A stretch of 46,409 bases of DNA. Origin: Collinsella sp. (GTDB lineage: Bacteria > Actinomycetota > Coriobacteriia > Coriobacteriales > Coriobacteriaceae). Within the stretch, counting starts at the first letter, position 1. Every line of letters starts with the position of its first letter. Below, piece by piece: positions 24,201-31,017 of the stretch. The position numbers and the translations under genes were made by a program. The notes below the pieces were generated by a model. That model searched no databases, was not told where the DNA came from, and saw only the letters and a list, made by a program, of their open reading frames with translations. The stretch lies in assembly GCA_031296755.1 (NCBI GenBank), contig JAUMMZ010000030.1, forward strand, positions 1-46,409. The letters are read 5' to 3'.

Positions 24201-26422
24201 GCGCCGCGAGCAAGGACTTCACCTACACCATCGTGGAGCAGCCGGGCGCGGAGCCGGGCATGGTCTATGACAATCATGCCCTCACCTATACGGTGACGGT
24301 CACAGACGGCGGGAACGGAGCACTGAATGCGAAGGCGATCGTGACGAGCGCATCCGGCTCGGATACCTTCACCAACACCTACCAGCCGGCCGCGACCGGT
24401 CTGGCCCTCGGTGCGCAGAAGAGCTATGTGAAGAAGGACGACAACACGCCGATCGTCCCCAAGGACGGCGAGTTCACCTTCGATGTGTACGAGGGCAAAA
24501 TGACTGCTGAGCAGCTTGCCGGGGCCAAGCCCGTCCGGACCGCGACCAACGGCGCGGACGGAAGTGTTAACTTCGACGCCTTCTCCTACGCGAAGCCGGG
24601 CACGTACGAGTACACTATCGTGGAGCGGAAGGGTGATCTGGCCTACGTGACCTACGACGACGCGGTGCATCATGCCGTGGTGACGGTTGTGGACAATGCC
24701 GGCACGCTGCAGGCGAGCGTCGCCTACGACGGCGCGGACGCCACGAAGCCCACCTTCACCAACACCTACAAGGCGAAGGCGACGAACTCCGGCGCGATCG
24801 CCCTCACCAAGAGCGTTGACGTGCACGACGGCAGCTATCAGCTAAAGGCGGGAGACTTCGCCTTCGAGCTGGTGGGGTCTGACGGTACGGTGCTCCAGAC
24901 CCAGAAGAACGACGCCAAGGGCAAGGTTTACTTTAACGAGCTGACCTTCGACCATGCGGGCACCTTTCCCTTCACGGTCCGTGAGGTGCAGCCGACGGAC
25001 GGCGCGCCGGGCGTGCCGGGCGTGACCTACACCGGCAAGACGTACACCCTGACCTACGTGGTGAAGGACAACAACGACGGCAAGCTGGTGGTAGAGAGCT
25101 CTACGGTGAAACCGAGCGAGGGCACCGAGAACGGCGTCACCCCCAATACCATGACGTTTGCGAACAGCTACCAGCCGGGTCAGACCTCCTACCAGATCTC
25201 TGGCACCAAGGTGCTTGAGAATGCCGACCCGGCCACCACGCGGACGCCCGCCGATGGCGAGTTCACATTCGCGCTGATTGACGTGGCCACCGGGCAGGAG
25301 ATCGACCGGACCACGAACGTGGGTAAAGCGTTTACCTTCAAGGCCATCTCGTACACCGCAACTGGTTCGCATGCGTACCAGGTGAAGGAGGTTGCGGGCC
25401 AAGATGGCACCATCACTTACAGCGATGCGGTGCTGGACGTAACGGTGAACGTGACCGATGACGGCAGCGGCCAGCTGACCGCGACGGCGAACAAGACGGC
25501 TGCGGATCTGACCTTCACCAACACCTACACGCCGACGGCAACGACGGCGACGATTACCGGAACGAAGGCTCTGACCGGCCGCGACCTGGCCGAGGGTGAG
25601 TTCTTCTTCGACCTGAAGGACGCCGACGGTAACGTGGTGCAGACGGTGCAGAACGGCGCCGACGGCACGTTCGGCTTCGCGCCGCTGCAGCTGGACAAGG
25701 TGGGGACGTACGTCTACACCGTGTCCGAGCGGGCAGGGGCGACGGCGAACGGCGTCACCTACGACACGACGGTCTTTACCGCGACGGTGACGGTGACGGA
25801 GAATGCGGAGACGCACGCACTGGAGGCGCAGGTTGCCTACAGCAAGGGCGGCAAGGCTGCGGATGCGGTGGCGTTCAGCAACAGTTACGCGCCGGCCGCG
25901 ACTGAGGTGAAGCTGGGGGCCTCCAAGGTGCTGAGCGGCGAGGACCTGAAGGAAGGGCAGTTCTCCTTCCAGCTGAAGGATGCCGACGGCAAGGTGCTGC
26001 AGACCGCAAAGAACGCGGCGGACGGCACGGTGGGCTTCGAGGCGATCTCGTACGACAAGCCCGGAACGTACGCCTACAGCATCTCCGAGGTGGACGACGG
26101 TCAGAAGAACGTGACGTACGACGCGGCCGAGCACCGGGTAACGGTGACGGTGACGGACGACGGTGCGGGCCATCTGGTGGCGACGGTAACCTATGACGGC
26201 GCCGTGGCGCCGGTGTTCAAGAACACGTACACGCCGCCGACCACCCCGCCGACGGAGCCGCCCACCAATCCGCCGAGCAAGTCACCGGTGCCGAAGGAGG
26301 AGAAGCCGGGTCTGCCGTATACGGGCGATACCAGCTTGTCGCCGATGGCCCTGGGTGGCATCGCGGGCGGCGCGGTGGTGCTGATCGCCGCAGGCGTTAT
26401 CCTGCGGCGCCGGAACCGGTAG
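18206..26422 (+). CDS. giant LPxTG-anchored adhesin with fibro-slime, SpaA and FctA-type isopeptide domains
   Basis: The protein has 2738 residues from MSYDRRR. A signal peptide spans about 1-37 (RRR, hydrophobic core, TRAEA). Residues 190-370 resemble the fibro-slime/PA14-like domain (GDDDVWVFIDDVLVGDIGGIH). SpaA-like domains lie near 372-460 and 668-768, a DUF7601-like domain near 911-1060, and about 13 FctA-like repeats of roughly 115-130 residues fill 1065-2680. Each repeat ends in FTNTY or a variant and has an early Lys and a mid TIKEV/TIVE Glu, the trio that forms intramolecular isopeptide bonds. A Pro-rich spacer, LPYTG (2703-2707), a TM helix and RRRNR complete a sortase-anchoring signal. 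ATG 18206 has only a weak GGTGG site; ATG 18137 or an extended start at 18097 after slippage are alternatives. No sortase gene is in the window. Confidence 0.9.
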   Translation: MSYDRRRGLRPVSPYAIVLALAIALTASFFLPTRAEAKVSDHTVPFPNHMVPTISPSGTTINLFDYWVNSEDHLSVSGSDGINKGHRFKFKDQGASEDLNRYTGGSSPRSGIVNNVLTGGYPKLTDSWGGESLGYLFDSSAQTGKISHMGVTGLLQAKGGYYEYDSSKNYAAYNVNKNAFDVYEVAGVGQAGAGSQNGGQFFPFDAADKVFKEENGRLVRNGITSSNNGDSNYNDGKPLNHYFGLSMSSRFVQPTDGKTNAGDPMTFEFAGDDDVWVFIDDVLVGDIGGIHTSAKLTIDFQTGQIKVNDSPNGTLLRKFQEAGRGTSGFTGNTFANDTSHTLKFFYLERGATDSNMKLKYNLVTVPESDIIKFDQDGGLVEGAQFELYKTDKSFADTTTNSEKLLGSGTTDANGQLTLTNKVDNGVINFDDLYSKDHNCRYYLLKETKVPEGHRSSLTATDGSMQFEYVPASDENGAGGVIINRGGMDADSSVWQSGAFAGSKETITAPSTVYQADDDSMKPGNTVDMKRGTLFAVVFKRDKSKNAWHAVSGDPTKGYTLAGAQGMAGAIEAAKKDLYAFTLNTSGQYQVEIPYLPGDISKYYYLLSGDARKNAEYAVAIYYTTASSIADANTDNTVHVFSDDLPGDQVNFKRQFATSLLVTNIQNRLFVQKTDTEGNPVDGAKFGLYTDGQVTTDANGKVVLNGDQIPYDTLTTGQVSNPIQLEGAGIFPCTSDGNKPLVKGAYFLKEVSAPKGFLLNDTLTKVIVDDYGVHADAGTADDGVSTFVGPGTLMKSLGQFGAEGDIDNTLTWIKGMRQTSDGVTDGGNLSWSDVDSAGAGDTVHLKYGANGRIYQYGPTKAGEPYRLETETGWIRMGITQDEPGVTNAKGARADLGDMNLNALFTGATCVRVANEREASLEVTKKVDVPDGLTGNKDAGFTFNFTVPAGKTYKAAVFEKAGTAGERRVGNVFNLTNGYSQTIKADETIRVYGLSEGDEYTVQELTGADQMPAGYKLTGRKQGATDLKDAGDSVTGKIAKQNTDGTLAEANKLVFTNTYTAEASDKLTPQVTKKISGTERTDKKFSFTLAATSKTKDKIDAGDLEDDGLKGDTPSESKTTKGEITGKDGQPLNFSDMTFNKAGDYTFTLTEAHGEDDDPNTTGVQNAGWTMDDSTYTVTVKVEDKNAKLTVTGVAVEKDGDDKSETLEVKKGKVNLATFTNSYAAKGSVTLAAKKHFTGGALAGNDFSFALYKGDKAEGTPLETVTNDENGNITFQPINYTEAGDYYYTIKEVKGADPTVVYDGQEVKVKVSVTDNKNGTLGATATYGGDEAVPTFTNSKPTTDVTVEATKTLTGKALTDGAFAFGLYDQAGNEVAKGANDRDGKVKLTVKGLNLGEYDYTLKEVAGSDSTITYDSTEVRVHVSVKAEGDKAKATVTYDGKNDIPTFKNTYQPAETSVTLAAKKAYVKSDSTPAALKGGEFAFDLYEGDLTAEQLKGKQPIRSAKNGEDGTVTFPAINYTKAGEYKYTIVEKKGDLSHVTFDDAVHHAAVKVMDKAGKLDAAVAYDGDKADAPTFTNTYTAKGSVELTATKVVAVAPGFTHDTKLKGGEYTFELKDADGKVLDTAKNEADGTVKFTRDFELADLGGAASKDFAYTIAEKTGAEAGMVYDNHTLTYTVTVTDDGAGTLTATPQVTSGDKTFTNTYHPKETSVTLKATKRFTGGELAGSDFTFQLLDKDGSVVQTVQNEKDGKVAFAAIDYATPGDHDYTIKEVKGADSTVVYDAKGVKVHVKVTDEKGELKATVTYDGEKAVPTFTNTKPTADVTVEATKVLAGKDLTADAFTFGLYDQDGNEDARGTNDKNGKVKLTVKGLNLGEYDYTLKEEKAGQSVDGVAYDAKKVKVYVKVEQNQDDNNKTKVTVTYDGTATAPTFNNTYTAKGSVALTATKTIKVADGFDHTTKPADGEFTFDLKDAAGNVIATAKNDVNGKVCFTREFQLSDLDGAASKDFTYTIVEQPGAEPGMVYDNHALTYTVTVTDGGNGALNAKAIVTSASGSDTFTNTYQPAATGLALGAQKSYVKKDDNTPIVPKDGEFTFDVYEGKMTAEQLAGAKPVRTATNGADGSVNFDAFSYAKPGTYEYTIVERKGDLAYVTYDDAVHHAVVTVVDNAGTLQASVAYDGADATKPTFTNTYKAKATNSGAIALTKSVDVHDGSYQLKAGDFAFELVGSDGTVLQTQKNDAKGKVYFNELTFDHAGTFPFTVREVQPTDGAPGVPGVTYTGKTYTLTYVVKDNNDGKLVVESSTVKPSEGTENGVTPNTMTFANSYQPGQTSYQISGTKVLENADPATTRTPADGEFTFALIDVATGQEIDRTTNVGKAFTFKAISYTATGSHAYQVKEVAGQDGTITYSDAVLDVTVNVTDDGSGQLTATANKTAADLTFTNTYTPTATTATITGTKALTGRDLAEGEFFFDLKDADGNVVQTVQNGADGTFGFAPLQLDKVGTYVYTVSERAGATANGVTYDTTVFTATVTVTENAETHALEAQVAYSKGGKAADAVAFSNSYAPAATEVKLGASKVLSGEDLKEGQFSFQLKDADGKVLQTAKNAADGTVGFEAISYDKPGTYAYSISEVDDGQKNVTYDAAEHRVTVTVTDDGAGHLVATVTYDGAVAPVFKNTYTPPTTPPTEPPTNPPSKSPVPKEEKPGLPYTGDTSLSPMALGGIAGGAVVLIAAGVILRRRNR

Positions 26423-26465
26423 CTACGGCGGCCGAGAAGGGCTTTGATTGAGGGCGGGTGGTCGC

Positions 26466-26489
26466 AGGGCGCGGCCGCTCGCCCTTTTT
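26466..26489 (+). terminator. intrinsic terminator after the adhesin gene
   Basis: AGGGCG, loop CGGCCGCT, CGCCCT and a run of T's, 44 bp after the adhesin stop codon. Confidence 0.7.
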
Positions 26490-26503
26490 GGTGAAAGGCT
26501 ATG

Positions 26504-26832
26504 TTAACCCGCCGTTTGCACGTCCGGCTCCAGATGGAACTCGTACTCCGGCTCCATCATCTTCTTCCGGATCTTTTCGTAGCGCCCGTCGTCGAGCTGC
26601 TCGCGCATGAGCGACGTCCTGTCCCCGACGCGTGCGGCCTCGCGCAGCCATCTGAACCACATCAGGCAGCTGTGGAGCCTGCGGGTCGATACGCCCTTGA
26701 ACCTCTCGAGGAAGTGGCCGAGCGAACCCTGCGCTTCAGCATCCTCTGGACCGTGTCCCGCTCGTACCCGGTGAGCCTGCCGTGGGTCCTCGGGACCGCC
26801 CTCGCGGCGCCCTTCCCGCCCTTTCCGGACAT
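26504..26832 (-). pseudogene. decayed transposase remnant at the right end of the adhesin island
   Basis: On the minus strand a start with good ribosome site (GGAGG before ATG 26832) reads MSGKGGKGAARAV...LTGYERDTVQRMLKRR, a helix-rich N-terminus like that of transposases. A second frame continues to 26504 with FLERFKGVSTRRLHSCLMWF and a charged C-terminus, resembling the end of IS1249/IS256-type transposases. The two parts are out of frame, and the middle (catalytic) section is missing, so an internal deletion has left only both ends. The family assignment is tentative. Confidence 0.55.
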
Positions 26833-26957
26833 GGCGTCCTCCGATCTCCCGGGGCCGGCCGATCCGGCCCTCAGGGTATCGGATTCCCAAATTTATCCGT
26901 ATATGTGCGGATGAATGCGGGAGGCGTTCGGATGAAGTTGTATTCAAGGAAAGAGAC

Positions 26958-26972
26958 TGACCCTTTGTCGCA
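26958..26972. repeat. right half of the split family A palindrome (right island boundary)
   Basis: TGA followed by CCCTTTGTCGCA. It has the same rare GTCGCA variant as the left half at 17898. If the shared TGA is collapsed, the halves join into one 29-bp palindrome of exactly family length. Confidence 0.75.
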
Positions 26973-27170
26973 TTCCGTGCGGGTTATATGCAGGTATGCC
27001 TGCGCACGCTATCATGTATGGGTTAGACCGCAACTATGTACCTCATACGCGAAGGGATGCGCATGTATCTGAAGATCGACATGTTCTAGCTGGGCTTACC
27101 CCCGCAGCGGTGCCCCGCGCCCCATCAACTCTGCCGATTTTCGCCTTCACGCACATAAAGGAGTCCCGCC
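26973..27170 (+). other. intergenic region upstream of prfA
   Basis: About 200 bp without a recognisable gene. GCAGG/CCTGC makes a short hairpin near 26990, TATCAT at 27010-27015 is a weak -10 candidate, and AAAGGAG at 27160 is the prfA ribosome site. Confidence 0.4.
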
Positions 27171-28238
27171 ATGCGCGACAAGCTCGAAAAGATCATTAAG
27201 GCCTACGAGGAGCTCGAGAAGAAGCTTTCCGACCCGGCCGTCGCCTCCGACATCAAGGAGTTCACGCGTCTCAACAAGGAGTACGCACACCAGTCCGACC
27301 TCATCGCTGCCTCGCGCGAGTACATCGGCGCGCTCGATGACATCGAGGCCGCCAAGGAGATGCTCCGCGACACCAGCGATGCGGACGAGAAGGAGATGCT
27401 CCAGATGGACATCTCCGAGAACGAGGAAAAGCTTCCCCAGCTCGAGGAAGACATCAAGTACATGCTCATCCCGAGTGACCCCAACGACGACAAGAACACC
27501 ATCGTCGAGATTCGCTCCGCCGCCGGTGGCGACGAGGCAGCCATCTTCGCCGGCGACTTGTACAAGATGTACCAGCGCTTCTGCGAATCGCGCGGCTGGA
27601 AGACCACCGTGCTCGATTCCAGCCCCAGCGAGGCCGGCGGCTTTAAGTCCATCGAGTTCAAGGTCGAGGGCGACCGCGTCTACTCCGTCATGAAGTTCGA
27701 GTCCGGCGTGCATCGCGTCCAGCGCGTTCCCAAGACCGAGTCCCAGGGCCGCATTCAGACCTCCACGGCTACCGTCGCCGTACTTCCCGAGGCCGAGGAG
27801 ATCGACGTCCAGATCAACCAGTCCGACCTGCGCATCGACACCTACTGCGCCTCCGGCCCTGGCGGTCAGTGCGTTAACACCACCTACTCCGCCGTGCGCA
27901 TCACCCACCTGCCCACCAACACCGTGGTGCAGTCGCAGGAGCAGCGTTCCCAGATCCAGAACCGCGAGGTCTGCATGCAGATGCTGCGCGCCCGTCTGTA
28001 CGAGATGGAACTCGAGAAGCAGCAGGCCGAGCTCGGTGCCGAGCGCCAGAGCCAGATCGGCCACGGCAACCGTTCCGAGAAGATCCGTACCTACAACCAG
28101 CCCCAGGACCGCGTGACCGATCACCGCATCGGTTTCAACTCCACCTACAACGGCGTCCTTCTGGGCGATCAGCTCGGCACCGTCATCGAGGCACTCGCCG
28201 CCGCCGAGCGTGCCGAGAAGCTGGCACAGGCTGTTTAA
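27171..28238 (+). CDS. prfA: peptide chain release factor 1
   Basis: The protein has 355 residues. RF1 recognises UAA and UAG in the ribosomal A site and triggers peptide release. The PxT codon-recognition tripeptide is P187-K188-T189 and the catalytic GGQ is at 231-233, the Gln being the methylation target of PrmC, encoded downstream. The sequence after GGQ reads CVNTTYSAVR; E. coli RF1 has HVNTTDSAIR, so His and Asp are replaced by Cys and Tyr. ATG 27171 follows AAAGGAG. A composite stem-loop begins right after the stop. Confidence 0.97.
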   Translation: MRDKLEKIIKAYEELEKKLSDPAVASDIKEFTRLNKEYAHQSDLIAASREYIGALDDIEAAKEMLRDTSDADEKEMLQMDISENEEKLPQLEEDIKYMLIPSDPNDDKNTIVEIRSAAGGDEAAIFAGDLYKMYQRFCESRGWKTTVLDSSPSEAGGFKSIEFKVEGDRVYSVMKFESGVHRVQRVPKTESQGRIQTSTATVAVLPEAEEIDVQINQSDLRIDTYCASGPGGQCVNTTYSAVRITHLPTNTVVQSQEQRSQIQNREVCMQMLRARLYEMELEKQQAELGAERQSQIGHGNRSEKIRTYNQPQDRVTDHRIGFNSTYNGVLLGDQLGTVIEALAAAERAEKLAQAV

Positions 28239-28408
28239 GTTACGGCGTTTTACCAAACGCCGTAACGGCTCGACGCTGCAAACGCCCCTAAGCGGCAATC
28301 TGACGTTCAATCGTCGGTCGCGTACCCAAAGTACGCTTCCCTCCTCTTTCACGTCACCTTGCTCGCTTAGGGGCGTTTTCGCTGACTTATGCTCAACCTG
28401 CAGCGCCT
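28239..28408 (+). ncRNA. composite structured 3' element, copy 2 (complete)
   Basis: It starts directly at the prfA stop. Hairpin A is TTACGGCGTT (28240-28249) / AACGCCGTAA (28256-28265). A long outer stem, AAACGCCCCTAAGCGGCAA (28280-28298), pairs with 28359-28378 and has one bulged T. GCTGC (28275-28279) also pairs with GCAGC (28400-28404). The interior contains GCGTAC/GTACGC and GACGT/ACGTC stems instead of the terminator hairpin of copies 1 and 3. The conserved tail is CGCTGAC...GCTCAACCTGC. Function is unknown. Confidence 0.6.
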
Positions 28409-28414
28409 TAGATG

Positions 28415-28443
28415 TAGTCATTGGGGACGTTCTTAAATGACTA
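28415..28443. repeat. family B 29-bp repeat, single unit
   Basis: TAGTCATT (28415-28422), GGGGACGTTCTT core and AATGACTA end. It has 8-bp terminal inverted repeats and the same core as the paired units at 13328-13383. Confidence 0.8.
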
Positions 28444-28834
28444 GGTTGGGCACATTGCTTTGAGATGTTATTCAATCAGTTGTGATGGCATTTGAGCTGT
28501 CTACCTGCTCAAAGTAATTAATAGCATTCATCTGCTATTGAAAATATTGCTCAAAAAATCGTCCAAGAAGTCGCAGTGCATTTTTTGATGAGTCGCGCGT
28601 CAAGTGATTTGGCATGTTCTTGGTTAGATATTGGTCAGTTTTTGGGCAACCTTGCCAAAAGCTTGACGAATGCAAATCTGGACGTCGGCGAATGAACACT
28701 TTGAGCGAGCCCGGTGCAAAATTCTGGGCTGATTCTCGATAATCGCCTTCAATCGCCCCTTGCCAAGCGTTGGCCTCGCTTACAATCTGCTCCGACATTC
28801 GCGCGCCGTCCGGCGCTTAAGAGGGGAGGGCCCC
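28444..28834. other. AT-rich intergenic region upstream of prmC
   Basis: About 390 bp, visibly more AT-rich than the flanking genes. A minus-strand frame at 28535-28798 (87 codons) has no recognisable homology and is probably spurious, but the stretch may be a longer dispersed element. At its right end TTGCCA (28760-28765), a 15-bp spacer and TACAAT (28781-28786) make a plausible promoter for prmC. Confidence 0.45.
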
Positions 28835-30109
28835 ATGGCAAACGAGATTTGGACCATCAAGCGTTGTCTCGAGTGGACCAAGGAGTACCTGGCCGAGCGC
28901 GGCGAGGAGCACCCCCGTCTTTCTGCCGAGTGGCTGCTGTGCGCAGCTACGGGTCTGGCGCGTATCGACTTATATATGCGCATGGACGAGACGCTCGACG
29001 CAGCGCAGCTCGAGACCATGCACGCGGCGGTCGTCCGTCGCGCGAAGGGCGAGCCGCTGCAGTACATCACCGGTAGCACGCAGTTTCGCATGATCGACGT
29101 CGCGTGCGCCCCCGGTGTGCTCATTCCGCGCCCCGAGACCGAGATGCTCGTCGAAGAAGTTCTGAACTATCTGGATGCCGAGGTGCTGAGCCCCGAGGCC
29201 GCTGCCCGCCAGCGCGTGGAGCTGCCTTGGAACGATGAGGTCGAGCAGGCCCGCAAAGCCGAGGCGGCGCTGGCTGACGAACGCGCGGCCGCCGAGCGCC
29301 GTGCCGCCAACCTGACGGCCGCCGATGAGGCTGCGCTGGGTAGCGACGTGCTCGGTAGCCGCGCCTATGCCGAGGAACTGGCCGACCGCGAGGCCGAGGA
29401 AGCCGCCGCGCAGGCAGCAGAAGCCGAAGCGGCAGAAGCAGAGGCCATGGAAACCCCCGAGCCCGAGCTCGACGAATACGGCATCGCCATTGAGGACAAC
29501 GACCAACAGGCGACTCCCGCGCAAGATGCCGCCGAAGCCAACGTATCTGCCCCAGCCGAGCCCCGCACTGCCCGCGTTCTCGAGGTCGGCTGCGGCACGG
29601 GCTGCATTTCGCTCTCCCTTGCCTGGGAGCGCCGCGGGCACGTTACCTGCACTGCTACCGATATCGAGCCGCGCGCCATTGACCTTGCTACCAAAAACCG
29701 CGATGCGCTTGGCCTCACGTCCGACGAGGTCGCCTTCAGCCTCACAAACCTGGTGAGCTCCATTCCCCGCGAAGAGTGGGGCACCTTTGACGTGCTCGTC
29801 TCCAACCCGCCCTACATCCCCACCGATGTCATGCGCTCGCTGCCGCATGAGGTCAAGGACTTTGAGCCCGATCTGGCGCTCGAGGGCGGTGCCGACGGTC
29901 TCGATATCTTCCGCCGCCTGCTCAACGCGGCGCCCTACATGCTGCGTGCCGGCGGCCTGTTTGCCTGCGAGCTCTACGAGGGCGCGCTCGACGCCGCGGC
30001 CGAGCTCTGTCGTCAAGCAGGCCTTTCGGACGTGCGTATCGTCCACGACCTCACCGATCGTCCCCGCATCGTTCGAGCCATCGTCACCGAGCCCAAACAG
30101 CGTATTTAA
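28835..30109 (+). CDS. prmC: peptide chain release factor N5-glutamine methyltransferase with large acidic insertion
   Basis: The protein has 424 residues; usual PrmC has about 280. It methylates the GGQ glutamine of RF1/RF2 with SAM. An N-terminal helical domain (1-80) is followed by PRPETEML (about 97-104), the SAM motif VLEVGCGTG (248-256) and the substrate motif NPPY (324-327). Between PRPETE and motif I lie about 120 extra residues rich in Ala and Glu (ADREAEEAAAQAAEAEAAEA), probably a flexible or coiled-coil insertion. ATG 28835 follows GAGGGGAGG. prfA and prmC are partners, here separated by a repeat-rich gap. Confidence 0.93.
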   Translation: MANEIWTIKRCLEWTKEYLAERGEEHPRLSAEWLLCAATGLARIDLYMRMDETLDAAQLETMHAAVVRRAKGEPLQYITGSTQFRMIDVACAPGVLIPRPETEMLVEEVLNYLDAEVLSPEAAARQRVELPWNDEVEQARKAEAALADERAAAERRAANLTAADEAALGSDVLGSRAYAEELADREAEEAAAQAAEAEAAEAEAMETPEPELDEYGIAIEDNDQQATPAQDAAEANVSAPAEPRTARVLEVGCGTGCISLSLAWERRGHVTCTATDIEPRAIDLATKNRDALGLTSDEVAFSLTNLVSSIPREEWGTFDVLVSNPPYIPTDVMRSLPHEVKDFEPDLALEGGADGLDIFRRLLNAAPYMLRAGGLFACELYEGALDAAAELCRQAGLSDVRIVHDLTDRPRIVRAIVTEPKQRI

Positions 30110-30142
30110 GCTTAATAAATAGACATTTGCGCAAGTTTGTCC

Positions 30143-30170
30143 TTGCAATATACCGTAAAACTTCTACTAT
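30143..30170 (+). promoter_or_regulatory. promoter of the toxin-antitoxin operon
   Basis: TTGCAA (30143-30148), a 16-bp spacer and TACTAT (30165-30170), just before AGAAGGAGAAAGG and the toxin start at 30185. Confidence 0.6.
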
Positions 30171-30184
30171 AGAAGGAGAAAGGT

Positions 30185-30580
30185 ATGTCAAATCAGCTGC
30201 ATCGGTACCGTATCGTGCTTGATTACATTGAACCTTGGCTTGATGAGCAGGATGAAGCTACGCTGAAGCAGATTTATGCAGACCTTTTGGTGCTCGAGAA
30301 GGAAGGTCCCAGCCTTGGTCGTCCGCTGGTTGACCGCGTAAAGGGCTCGAAGCTTCATCATTTAAAGGAGCTGAGAGTGACGTCGTGTGGTGGGCAGGTG
30401 ATTCGCATCCTCTTCGCCTTTGACCCCAAGCGCCAGGCGGTATTGCTATTGGCGGGTGATAAGTCGCGAGCGGGATCGTCAAGGGCAAAATGGAACGGTT
30501 GGTATGCGATCAACATTCCAAGGGCCGAGCAAATATACCGTCGCCACGTAAGGAGGCTCGATCGAGATGGAACTGCATGA
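30185..30580 (+). CDS. HigB/RelE-like toxin (Gp49, DUF891 family)
   Basis: The protein has 131 residues. GRPLVDRVKGSKLHHLKELRV, then VIRILFAFDPKRQAVLLLAGDKS and WNGWY are hallmarks of the Gp49/HigB-like mRNA interferases of the RelE superfamily, which cut mRNA on the ribosome. The gene precedes its HTH partner (toxin first), the HigBA order, and overlaps it by 14 nt. The pair interrupts the usual prmC-sua5 neighbourhood, which suggests acquisition. Confidence 0.88.
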   Translation: MSNQLHRYRIVLDYIEPWLDEQDEATLKQIYADLLVLEKEGPSLGRPLVDRVKGSKLHHLKELRVTSCGGQVIRILFAFDPKRQAVLLLAGDKSRAGSSRAKWNGWYAINIPRAEQIYRRHVRRLDRDGTA

Positions 30581-30869
30581 GTATATGGAATCTCGCGGGA
30601 TAACACGCGACTCCATTACCGCCGAGCAGGAGAGGACTCGCGATCGTATCGAAGCCTATAAGCTTGCTCAGATTCGCAGGTTAAAAGATCTAACACAGGC
30701 GTCGGTCGCCCAGTCGATGGGCGTTTCTCAAAAACGTGTATCCGAGCTCGAGCGTGGGGAGTTGGGTTCGATGAGGCTCGACACGCTGAGCAGGTACGCA
30801 GAGAGCCTCGGCGGAAAACTGGTTGCAAGCATCGAGTTTCCCGATCGTACCGTTACGCTTGCGCGCTAA
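30567..30869 (+). CDS. XRE-family antitoxin, HigA-like
   Basis: The protein has 100 residues. A helix-turn-helix domain (about 33-90: LKDLTQASVAQSMGVSQKRVSELERG) lies C-terminal to a charged helical segment that would wrap the toxin. It should neutralise the toxin and repress the shared promoter at 30143. It overlaps the toxin gene by 14 nt, so synthesis is coupled. Confidence 0.88.
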   Translation: MELHEYMESRGITRDSITAEQERTRDRIEAYKLAQIRRLKDLTQASVAQSMGVSQKRVSELERGELGSMRLDTLSRYAESLGGKLVASIEFPDRTVTLAR

Positions 30870-31017
30870 AAATCTTCAATTAACCCCCTCACTTTCACCG
30901 ACTACTAGAGCCGCTCACCAAACCAACATGCGCTCTGGGCAAATAGGTTGAACGTTTCGTGCGAGAATGCCCCACAGTAAACAAACTTGCACCAGAGCGT
31001 AAGGGGCTGGCATACAC

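Noticed and set aside
21524..24826. 1100-codon open frame on the minus strand inside the adhesin gene
   Set aside because: It is the shadow of a highly repetitive, GC-rich coding sequence; the translation is low-complexity Val/Arg/Gly/Leu text with no family resemblance, and the plus strand encodes well-defined domains.
27057..27087. Ten-codon ORF (MRMYLKIDMF) upstream of prfA
   Set aside because: It has a GAAGGGA-like ribosome site but is too short to judge and could be chance or a truncated gene start.
28535..28798. 87-codon minus-strand ORF in the gap before prmC
   Set aside because: No recognisable family, no clear ribosome site, and the DNA is AT-rich intergenic in character. It may be part of a dispersed repeat.
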